In this document: piece by piece, positions 44,829 to 51,860 of the stretch
Numbering within the stretch: position 1 is the first letter of the stretch
Layout: each line of letters opens with the position of its first letter
Source of the DNA: Lachnospiraceae bacterium UBA4631
GTDB lineage: Bacteria > Bacillota > Clostridia > Lachnospirales > Lachnospiraceae
DNA length: 64,000 nt
Assembly: GCA_002406015.1 (NCBI GenBank)
Contig: DHMX01000023.1
Coordinates: 62,001 to 126,000, forward strand
Direction of reading: 5' to 3'
Program-made: the position numbers and the translations under genes
Notes under the pieces: generated by a model
Databases searched by the model: none
What the model saw: the letters and a program-made list of their open reading frames with translations, nothing else
Told to the model about the DNA's origin: nothing

Positions 44829-44864
44829 CCCAAGTGGTAGAGGTGCTGCTTGGGGTGTTTTTTT
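44829..44864 (+). terminator. Terminator after the Mob-like relic
   Basis: CCCAAG pairs with CTTGGG across a 14-base loop, then GTGTTTTTTT. Confidence 0.75.
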
Positions 44865-44879
44865 GTATAGAAGGTTCAA

Positions 44880-44940
44880 TTGTAATTTTGTTGATTTTTT
44901 GTTATAATTTTTTCAACACGACATACAGATGACGTGTTGA
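44880..44940 (+). promoter_or_regulatory. Promoter and operator of the WYL regulator operon
   Basis: TTGTAA (44880-44885) and TATAAT (44903-44908) are 17 bases apart. A perfect inverted repeat TCAACACG/CGTGTTGA (44913-44920 and 44933-44940) overlaps the expected transcription start, a good place for autorepression by the WYL protein. Confidence 0.75.
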
Positions 44941-44978
44941 AAGTGGTAAATTATGATAAAGGAAAGAGAATAAGCGAA

Positions 44979-45887
44979 ATGAAGATTGAAAGGCTGATAG
45001 GGATTTTATCTATATTGTTACAAAGAGATATGGTTACGGCACCTTTTCTTGCGGAGCATTTTGAAGTATCCAGAAGAACAATAAACAGGGATATTGAAGA
45101 TTTGTGTAAAGCAGGGATCCCGATTGCAACAAGGCAGGGGACAGGCGGCGGAATTTATATTATGGATAACTATAAAATCAGCAAAACTTTGATTACAAAT
45201 ACTGAGATGCAGGATATTCTTGCCGGAATCCGCAGCCTTGACAGTGTGAATGGAACAAATCAATATAAGCAGTTGATGGAAAAACTGGAGGCTGGTTCTT
45301 CGGATTTTCTTGTGGGAGAACAGTCGGTATTGATTGATCTTTCTTCCTGGTATAAGGAATCGCTGGCACCCAAAATTCAGATTATCCGTAGTGCCATTAA
45401 GGGGTGTCGCAAAATAACATTTTATTATTATGGACCATTGGGAGAGTCTCGGAGAATCATAGAGCCGTACTATTTAGTATTTCAGTGGTCTAACTGGTAT
45501 GTGTGGGGCTGGTGTGATACTCGAAAGGATTACAGGCTGTTTAAATTAAATCGTCTGGACGAGCTTGCAATGACGGAACATGTTTTTGAAAAACGACCGC
45601 TGGTGTTGCCTGATTTTACTTCGGTTGAGAAAGTTTTCCCGGGAGGAATTCATGTAAAAGCACTTTTTGAGGCGGACTGTAAGTGGCGGCTGGTGGAAGA
45701 ATTTGGAACACACTGTTTTGAAGAGCAGGCGGATGGTAAACTGTTATTTCAGACAGAGTACACAGACAAAGAAAATTTGCTCACATGGTTACTTACCTTT
45801 AGAAATAAAGTGATTTTATTGGAACCTGAGGAGGCACGCAGGGAATTGTGCACGGAGTTACAGAAGACCTTACAACAATACAAATAA
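44979..45887 (+). CDS. WYL-domain transcriptional regulator (YafY/DeoR-like)
   Basis: I start at 44979 (MKIERLIGILSILLQRD), after the operator; the longer frame from 44934 would begin inside the inverted repeat. The 302-residue protein has an N-terminal HTH (FEVSRRTINRDIEDL), and a WYL ligand-binding domain at about 135-215 with ITFYYYGPLGESRRIIEPYY and WYVWGWCDTRKDYRLFKLN. WYL regulators sense small ligands or nucleic acids. Three genes follow at 15-26-base gaps, so it probably controls them. Confidence 0.9.
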   Translation: MKIERLIGILSILLQRDMVTAPFLAEHFEVSRRTINRDIEDLCKAGIPIATRQGTGGGIYIMDNYKISKTLITNTEMQDILAGIRSLDSVNGTNQYKQLMEKLEAGSSDFLVGEQSVLIDLSSWYKESLAPKIQIIRSAIKGCRKITFYYYGPLGESRRIIEPYYLVFQWSNWYVWGWCDTRKDYRLFKLNRLDELAMTEHVFEKRPLVLPDFTSVEKVFPGGIHVKALFEADCKWRLVEEFGTHCFEEQADGKLLFQTEYTDKENLLTWLLTFRNKVILLEPEEARRELCTELQKTLQQYK

Positions 45888-45902
45888 AGGAGAAACGCCA
45901 AA

Positions 45903-46538
45903 ATGAAGTATGCATGGATGGATGAATATTTGATGAATAAGACAGGTGTAACCAAAGACCTGAAAGAAGAGTGGAATTGGATTCGCTATATGATAGGTGG
46001 AAAAATGTTTGCTGCGATATGCTTGGATGAGGCAAACGAGAATAAACCTGTTTATATAACTGTGAAATTGGAACCTTTAGACGGGGATTTTCTCAGACAA
46101 CAATATGAAGATATTATTCCCGGATATTATATGAATAAAGTTCACTGGAATTCTATTAAACCTGATGGTGAAGTGCCGGATGATTTGTTAATGGAAATGC
46201 TGGATAAATCCTATGCATTGGTGCTTCACAGCTTTAGCAAAAAGCGTCAACAAGAAATCTTGCTGACGACATATTGTGGCTTGGATTGTACAAATTGTGA
46301 ATACAAAGAACCCTGCAATTGTAAAGGTTGCGTAGCTACAAAAGGAATGCCTTTTCACGCAGAGGAAACCCCATGCCCAGTTGCGGCATGTGTAATACAA
46401 AAGGGGTTATCTTTTTGCGGAGAGTGTACTGATTTCCCATGTCAATTACTGACAGATTATTCAAATGATACAGAGCATGGGGATAATCCGCCGGGGGCAC
46501 GTATTACGGCGTGTAAGATGATTAAGTGCTTGTTGTAA
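45903..46538 (+). CDS. MmcQ/YjbR-DUF3795 fusion protein
   Basis: The 211-residue protein joins two families. Residues 1-120 look like MmcQ/YjbR (ICLDEANENKPVYITVKLEP, YYMNKVHWNSI). Residues 123-211 are a DUF3795 Cys-rich domain (TTYCGLDCTNCEYKE, CNCKGC, FCGECTDFPC) that probably binds metal. AAAGGAG precedes the ATG. Function of both domains is unknown. A separate broken DUF3795 gene lies at 49229. Confidence 0.82.
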   Translation: MKYAWMDEYLMNKTGVTKDLKEEWNWIRYMIGGKMFAAICLDEANENKPVYITVKLEPLDGDFLRQQYEDIIPGYYMNKVHWNSIKPDGEVPDDLLMEMLDKSYALVLHSFSKKRQQEILLTTYCGLDCTNCEYKEPCNCKGCVATKGMPFHAEETPCPVAACVIQKGLSFCGECTDFPCQLLTDYSNDTEHGDNPPGARITACKMIKCLL

Positions 46539-46564
46539 AAGAAATAGAAGGATGATGAAATACC

Positions 46565-47443
46565 ATGCATGAAATAGTTGCAAAGTCAATACTGAGTCCA
46601 CAAAACGGAATGAATCTTTACAGGGGATGTCTTCATGGATGCATCTACTGTGATGCCAGGAGTACATGTTATCAGATGGAACATGCATTTGAGGATATTG
46701 CAGTTAAGGTGAATGCACCTAAGCTTTTGGAAGAGACACTGCGCAGAAAAAGGAAGCGTTGTATGATTGGAACCGGTGCTATGAGTGATCCGTATCTGCC
46801 GCTTGAAAAGGATCTTAAGCTAACCAGAAAATGTCTGGAGCTTATCGATGAATATGAGTTCGGACTTGCGATTCAAACGAAATCAGATTTAATACTTCGT
46901 GATTTGGACTTGTTAAAGAGTATTAACAAAAAAACAAAATGTGTAGTGCAGATAACCATGACTACTTATGATGAGGAACAGTGTAAGATTCTGGAGCCGG
47001 GGGTATGTACTACCAAGAGAAGATTTGAAATATTGAAGATTATGCGCGATGAAGGAATTCCAACGATATGCTGGATGACACCTATATTACCGTTTATAAA
47101 CGATACGGAAGAAAATATTCGCGGGCTTTTGGATTACTGCAAAGAGGCGAAAGTATATGGAATTCTATTGTTTGATATAGGGGTTACCTTGCGGGAAGGT
47201 GACAGGGAATATTTTTACAGGCAATTGGATAAACATTTTCCGGGGATGAAAGAGAAGTATATCAAAACCTTTGGGAATGCATATGAGGTTCCGTCGCCTA
47301 AGAATAGAGAATTGATGGAATTGGTTAAGGGCGAGTGCACGCGTAATGGGATTGTTTGCGACAGTACGAAGCTTTTTTCTTATATGCATGAATTTGAGGA
47401 TAAAGCTGCTGGAAAACAGATTACATTAGAAGAACTTTTTTAA
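46565..47443 (+). CDS. SPL-type radical SAM protein
   Basis: The 292-residue protein has the radical-SAM cluster motif CxxxCxxC within LYRGCLHGCIYCDARS, then GAMSDPYLPLEKDLKLTRK and IQTKSDLILRDL, as in the spore-photoproduct-lyase-like (SPL) radical SAM group. It probably uses a [4Fe-4S] cluster and SAM for a radical reaction. The true substrate is unknown; real spore photoproduct lyase has extra elements not evident here. It is third in the WYL operon. Confidence 0.88.
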   Translation: MHEIVAKSILSPQNGMNLYRGCLHGCIYCDARSTCYQMEHAFEDIAVKVNAPKLLEETLRRKRKRCMIGTGAMSDPYLPLEKDLKLTRKCLELIDEYEFGLAIQTKSDLILRDLDLLKSINKKTKCVVQITMTTYDEEQCKILEPGVCTTKRRFEILKIMRDEGIPTICWMTPILPFINDTEENIRGLLDYCKEAKVYGILLFDIGVTLREGDREYFYRQLDKHFPGMKEKYIKTFGNAYEVPSPKNRELMELVKGECTRNGIVCDSTKLFSYMHEFEDKAAGKQITLEELF

Positions 47444-47460
47444 AATGGGAGATTAAAAGA

Positions 47461-48096
47461 ATGGCGTACGATTTCAAAAAAGATTCAAAAGAGTTCTATA
47501 GGTCAAAGAATAAACCTGAAATTGTGAATGTACCGAAGGCAAACTACATTGCAGTCAGGGGGAGTGGTGATCCTAATGAAGAAGGAGGAGCATATCAGCA
47601 GGCAATCAGCGTTTTGTATGCAGTAGCTTATACCTTGAAAATGAGCTATAAAACGGATTATAAAATAAAAGGCTTTTATGAATATGTGGTTCCGCCGCTG
47701 GAAGGGTTTTGGTGGCAGGAGAATGTTTCTGGTGTGGATTATAGCGATAAGTCTGCATTTTGCTGGATTTCAGTCATTAGGGTTCCTGATTTTGTATCCG
47801 AAAAGGATTTTGACTGGGCAGTGAAAATGGCAACAAATAAGAAAAAAATAAATTGTTCTTCTGCAGAGTTCGTAACCATAGAGGAAGGGTTATGCGTCCA
47901 AATAATGCATATAGGTCCGTTTGATGAAGAGCCAAAGAGTGTTGCCATCATGGATGAATTTCTTGAAGAAAATGGTTATCTGAATGATATCAATGAAGAG
48001 GGGCTTCACCATGAAATTTATTTGTCTGATGCAAGAAAGGTCCCGGCAGATAAGTGGAAGACAATCATAAGGCATCCGATTAAGGAATCGGAATAG
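47461..48096 (+). CDS. GyrI-like small-molecule-binding protein
   Basis: The 211-residue protein matches GyrI-like stand-alone proteins: FYRSKNKPEIVNVPKANYIA, AYQQAISVLYAVAYTLKM, YVVPPLEGFWW, then CVQIMHIGPFDEEP. The fold binds hydrophobic ligands or toxic compounds and some members hydrolyse them. It is last in the WYL operon and is followed by a terminator. With the radical SAM gene it suggests a detoxification response. Confidence 0.88.
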   Translation: MAYDFKKDSKEFYRSKNKPEIVNVPKANYIAVRGSGDPNEEGGAYQQAISVLYAVAYTLKMSYKTDYKIKGFYEYVVPPLEGFWWQENVSGVDYSDKSAFCWISVIRVPDFVSEKDFDWAVKMATNKKKINCSSAEFVTIEEGLCVQIMHIGPFDEEPKSVAIMDEFLEENGYLNDINEEGLHHEIYLSDARKVPADKWKTIIRHPIKESE

Positions 48097-48103
48097 AAAG
48101 GGC

Positions 48104-48140
48104 GTCCTAAGCAGAGAAAATACTGCATAGGACTTCTTTT
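48104..48140 (+). terminator. Terminator of the WYL operon
   Basis: GTCCTA and GCA pair with TGC and TAGGAC (small bulges), followed by TTCTTTT. Confidence 0.85.
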
Positions 48141-48265
48141 AGTTAGTTGTAGTCGTGTTTTGCAGATGATATAATATAGGTCGCAGGACTTTGTCGATAT
48201 GAACAGCAAAATAATTTGAATCTCAGGGAGAAAGCAGCAAGGATATTGTAAAGTTTAGTGCTGAT

Positions 48266-48697
48266 ATGCAGGAGCAAGTGAAAGATTTTTTTAAACAATG
48301 TTTTTCGAGCGTTGGCATACCATATTCTCCAAAAGACAGACATGCAGATGTGGCAAATGTAGAAGAACATTATATGAATAATGGTTGTTTTTGGTGCCTG
48401 ATAGATGATAACAATGTGATAGGAACTATAGCGATTCGTAAAATAGATGACGCAAAAAGAATAGTTGAATTAAAAAGAATGTTTGTGTTACCGGAATTTC
48501 AAGGAAAAGGTTACGGAAGGTTATTATTAGAGCATGCAGTAAAATGTGCACGGGAGCAAAAGTATCAAAAAATATGTTTAGATACCAGAAAACAGTTTTC
48601 TGTGGCGCAGCATTTATATCGAAGTGTAGGTTTCAGGGAAACGGAAAGATATAACGATAATGAGTATGCGGAGCTTTATTTTGAAATGGATTTATGA
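48266..48697 (+). CDS. GNAT acetyltransferase
   Basis: The 143-residue protein is a compact GNAT with VIGTIAIRKID, ELKRMFVLPEFQGKGYGRLLL (intact acetyl-CoA loop) and LYRSVGFRETERY. The substrate is unknown. No good ribosome site precedes the ATG; the frame stays open a little further upstream without a clear start, so the N terminus may be longer. Confidence 0.82.
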   Translation: MQEQVKDFFKQCFSSVGIPYSPKDRHADVANVEEHYMNNGCFWCLIDDNNVIGTIAIRKIDDAKRIVELKRMFVLPEFQGKGYGRLLLEHAVKCAREQKYQKICLDTRKQFSVAQHLYRSVGFRETERYNDNEYAELYFEMDL

Positions 48698-48742
48698 TAA
48701 AAGATTCCTTTATTAATACAGACGAAAGTGGGAAACGAAACG

Positions 48743-49210
48743 ATGATATTTGATAAAGCAACTATAAAAGATATAGGTGTATTGACTGAGTTACGAATTG
48801 CGTATTTAAATGAGGATTTAGGTGCTGTTTCGGACGAAAACGTAAAGTTGATGCAAGCAACATTACCAAGCTATTATGAAAAACACCTCAACAAAGATTT
48901 GATAGTTTATGTTGCAAGGGATGAGATGGATATTGTATCGTGTGCATTTTTACTTATAGTGGAAAAGCCTGTGAGTCCGTCATTTATTACAGGGAGGACA
49001 GGAACTGTTTTAAATGTTTATACGAAGCCGGAGTATAGGAAGAAAGGTTATGCAAAGAAATTAATGACTATGATGTTGGAAGATGCCAAAGCAGAAGGGG
49101 TGAACATTATTGAATTAAAAGCAACCAAGGATGGACATTCACTTTATAAATCGGTTGGGTTTGAGGATGTTGTAGCCAAGTGTCATAATATGAAAATTGT
49201 GTTGCAGTAA
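48743..49210 (+). CDS. GNAT acetyltransferase
   Basis: I start at ATG 48743 (MIFDKATIKDIG); a GTG at 48728 would add five residues. The 155-residue protein has the GNAT loop in VYTKPEYRKKGYAKKLMTMM and ends with LYKSVGFEDV. The substrate is unknown. Low GC matches the surrounding island. Confidence 0.85.
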   Translation: MIFDKATIKDIGVLTELRIAYLNEDLGAVSDENVKLMQATLPSYYEKHLNKDLIVYVARDEMDIVSCAFLLIVEKPVSPSFITGRTGTVLNVYTKPEYRKKGYAKKLMTMMLEDAKAEGVNIIELKATKDGHSLYKSVGFEDVVAKCHNMKIVLQ

Positions 49211-49228
49211 TTGATGTGGAGGTATTAC

Positions 49229-49598
49229 ATGGAAGAAAAAATAACCCTATGCGGAGATACTTGTATAGAATGTCCCAGATACAATATACACAGCGATGAA
49301 GAACTCAGGAATGTGGCGGAGTTATAGCATCGGGTAAGTTGGCGAGACCACATTGTATCCAATGAAGAAATCAGATGTGAAGGATGCTCTTCGCATAAAC
49401 AGTGTACATATCATTTGGTTGAATGCACAAAGGCGCATAACGTAGATAAATGCAATCAGTGTGCAGAGTTCCCTTGCGAGAAGATTAAGTAGTATGTTGG
49501 AGTGCTCTAAGGAGTATCAGAAACGATGCAAAGAGGTCTGCTCGGATGCAGAGTATGATATGATGGAGAAGAAAATTTTAATAAGGAAAACAATTTGA
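49229..49598 (+). pseudogene. Broken DUF3795 gene
   Basis: After GTGGAGG the frame reads ITLCGDTCIECPRYN, a TAG at 49325-49327, then CEGCSSHKQCTYHLVEC, CNQCAEFPCEKIK and a second stop at 49490. The family C-terminus continues in another frame (MLECSKEYQKRCKEVC) to 49598. One nonsense change and one frameshift show that it is inactive. It is related to the DUF3795 half of the protein at 45903. Confidence 0.85.
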
Positions 49599-49604
49599 GG
49601 AAGT

Positions 49605-50147
49605 ATGGGAGAGGCAGAACTGATGGTACTTTTAGTAGTTGACACACAGAAATTAATAACGACACCAGATTTATATAATTTCAATGCTTTTGAAAGTGCT
49701 GTTAAATCGTTAATTGCAGCAGCCAGAGAGAATAATGTTGAGGTTATTTATGTAAGACACGATGACGGTGCCGGTGCCGAATTGACAAAGGGAACACCGG
49801 GTTTTGAGATATATGAAGGTTTTAGTCCACAGCTAGGTGAAAAGATTTTCGATAAGACGGTAAATAGTTCTTTTAAGGGGACAGGCTTGTTGGAGTACTT
49901 GGTGGAAAAGAATATCCGTACAGTAGTTGTTGCTGGATTACAAACAGATTACTGTATTGATGCAACAATCAAGTGTGGCTTTGAACATGGTTTTAAAATG
50001 ATTGTACCGGAGAATGGAAATTCCACATTTGATAATGCATTTATGACAGGAGAGCAGAGTTATAAGTATTATAATGAGTTTATGTGGAAGGGCAGATATG
50101 CGGAGTGTATTTCTGTGGAGGAAACAATTGAGAGAATGAAGGGATAA
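49605..50147 (+). CDS. Isochorismatase-family cysteine hydrolase
   Basis: The 180-residue protein has the catalytic set of the family: Asp in LLVVDTQKL, Lys in FDKTVNSSFKGTG and Cys in GLQTDYCIDATIKCGFEHGF. Members hydrolyse amides such as nicotinamide or act as isochorismatases; the substrate is not evident. The ATG at 49605 has TGAGGAAG; an inner ATG at 49623 (MVLLVVDTQK) also has a GAGAGG site. Confidence 0.9.
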   Translation: MGEAELMVLLVVDTQKLITTPDLYNFNAFESAVKSLIAAARENNVEVIYVRHDDGAGAELTKGTPGFEIYEGFSPQLGEKIFDKTVNSSFKGTGLLEYLVEKNIRTVVVAGLQTDYCIDATIKCGFEHGFKMIVPENGNSTFDNAFMTGEQSYKYYNEFMWKGRYAECISVEETIERMKG

Positions 50148-50154
50148 GTGTAGA

Positions 50155-50509
50155 ATGGAAGAGCCTATTAGAAAATATTTTTGATGCTGGCTAGATAAAG
50201 ACATCGATGCTGTAAAGGAAATTTTTAACGATGACATTATTTACAGCGAGGGTTATGGTCCGGCGTATAAAGGCATTGGACAGATAATCAGATGGTTTAA
50301 GGATTGGAACTGTTTTACAGTGGGATATAAAGCGTGTGATTGTATCTGGGAATACAGCCGTTGTGGAATGGTATTTCCAGTGTGACTATGAGGGCAATGT
50401 GGATGGTTTTGACGGAGAGGCAATTGCAGAGTTTGAAGATGACATGAAGATTTGTGATTTGAAGGAGTTTCAGTGGAAGGCAGATTATTATTATCCGTAT
50501 GGGGGGTGA
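50155..50509 (+). pseudogene. Broken SnoaL/NTF2-like gene
   Basis: The frame gives IRKYF, then TGA, then CWLDKDIDAVKEIF, YSEGYGPAYKGIGQIIRW and FKDWN. A small deletion then shifts to the frame reading TVLQWDIKRVI, VEWYFQCDYEG and LKEFQWKADYYYPYG. It is a decayed paralogue of the intact gene at 57822-58214. Confidence 0.88.
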
Positions 50510-50550
50510 GGGATTATTTGGAAAAATGTTAGAATGTATCAAAAAATGGA

Positions 50551-50579
50551 TTGTTAGATGCTATAGCATGTGCTATATT
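50551..50579 (+). promoter_or_regulatory. Promoter with embedded palindrome upstream of XRE-AAA-S8 module
   Basis: TTGTTA (50551-50556) and TATATT (50574-50579) are 17 bases apart. The spacer holds the perfect palindrome ATGCTATAGCAT (50558-50569), and TGCTATA recurs at the -10. This is a good site for repression by the XRE protein encoded next. Confidence 0.7.
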
Positions 50580-50598
50580 AAAAGCGAAGGGGAAATCT

Positions 50599-50811
50599 AT
50601 GACTTTTAATGAAATTATCAAATCTATTAGAAATCAATTGGGCATAACACAGGAACAGCTTGCGCATGAGTTGAATGTAAGTTTTTCTACTGTAAATAGG
50701 TGGAAAAATGGACACAGAATTCCTAAAAAATTAGCAATTATTTATTTGATAGAATTTTGCAAGCGTAAAGATATAGATAAAATTGTAATAGAATATTTAG
50801 AAGCACTTTAG
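50599..50811 (+). CDS. Small XRE-family repressor
   Basis: The ATG at 50599 follows AAGGGGAAA. The 70-residue protein is almost only a helix-turn-helix: LGITQEQLAHELNVSFSTVN and RWKNGHRIPKK. It probably autoregulates through the palindrome in its promoter and controls the ATPase and protease genes, which lie 44 bases downstream. Small XRE proteins often sit before defence modules. Confidence 0.8.
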   Translation: MTFNEIIKSIRNQLGITQEQLAHELNVSFSTVNRWKNGHRIPKKLAIIYLIEFCKRKDIDKIVIEYLEAL

Positions 50812-50855
50812 CATTGCAATGTTATTAGATATGCTAATTTGAAAGGAGAGTTGTA

Positions 50856-51845
50856 ATGGCTAGGGCGGATTTGCTAAAAAAATTATTTAGCAGTTTCAAG
50901 CAAGATGATAAGGACATGTTTTATGCGGTTGCATCAGAAATAATCGAGGATGAGAAGAAGAAAAATCATGGTATTTTAGCGGATGATTTGAAATTGATTC
51001 TGAATGGAAACTATCAGACAAAAAAAACAACAATGGCTTCGTTTAATACTCCAAAAGATAAGGACAAGGATATGCCATTGGTGGAAGTGATATATCCGGA
51101 AAAATATTTTACTGATTTAATTGTATCTGACGATAAAATAATGCAGTTAGAACAAATAATAAAAGAGTTTAGTAATTGGGATGTATTAGTTAGTAATGGA
51201 GTTTTTCCAACACGAAGAGCTTTGTTTTATGGGCCACCAGGATGTGGTAAAACATTGGCAGCACAAGCTTTAGCCGGTGAGTTGGGAATACCTATGCTTT
51301 ATGTTAGGTTTGATGCATTAATCTCGTCATATTTGGGCGAAACGGCAAGCAACATTAGAAAAGTTTTCGATTATGCAAAACAAGATAGTTGGCTAATATT
51401 CTTTGATGAGTTTGATGCAATAGCAAGAAGTCGAAATGATTCTACGGAACATGGGGAGATAAAACGTGTTGTAAATGCATTTTTACAACAGATTGATAAT
51501 TACAAAGGCAGGTCGTTAATTATTGCTGCGACTAATTTTGAAGAATCTTTAGATTATGCAATATGGAGACGCTTTGATGAAACACTTCGTTTTGATATGC
51601 CGACAAATGAAGAAAAGATAAAGTTATTTAAAATGAAATTGAGAAAATTGAATGGACCTGAGCATGTAATAGAAGAATATTTAGGTAAAATGGAGGGTTT
51701 TTCGCATTCTGATGTTGAGAAATCTAGCCAAATTATAATGAAGCAATGTATTTTAGAAGGAAGAAAGCTTTATACAAAACATGATGTAGAGTATGCAATA
51801 TTGAAGCAAGAGATGAATGTTGCTTTAAGAAAAACCAAATATTAA
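50856..51845 (+). CDS. AAA+ ATPase of the AAA-subtilase module (IteA-like)
   Basis: The 329-residue ATPase has Walker A GPPGCGKT at 126, a FxGxx-type SSYLGE pore-like loop, Walker B LIFFDEFD at 180, sensor 1 IIAATN and RRFDE. The N-terminal 100 residues are helical and probably recruit a partner. It is followed at once by the subtilase. I recall RefSeq naming such a pair IteA (ATPase) and IteS (S8 peptidase) as anti-phage proteins; I could not verify this. The ATPase may gate or feed the protease. AAAGGAGAG precedes the ATG. Confidence 0.85.
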   Translation: MARADLLKKLFSSFKQDDKDMFYAVASEIIEDEKKKNHGILADDLKLILNGNYQTKKTTMASFNTPKDKDKDMPLVEVIYPEKYFTDLIVSDDKIMQLEQIIKEFSNWDVLVSNGVFPTRRALFYGPPGCGKTLAAQALAGELGIPMLYVRFDALISSYLGETASNIRKVFDYAKQDSWLIFFDEFDAIARSRNDSTEHGEIKRVVNAFLQQIDNYKGRSLIIAATNFEESLDYAIWRRFDETLRFDMPTNEEKIKLFKMKLRKLNGPEHVIEEYLGKMEGFSHSDVEKSSQIIMKQCILEGRKLYTKHDVEYAILKQEMNVALRKTKY

Positions 51846-51860
51846 ATGGGAGGTAATGGG

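Noticed and set aside
46565..47443. True spore photoproduct lyase
   Set aside because: Only the radical SAM core and general SPL-like blocks are seen; assigning the DNA-repair reaction would go beyond the evidence.
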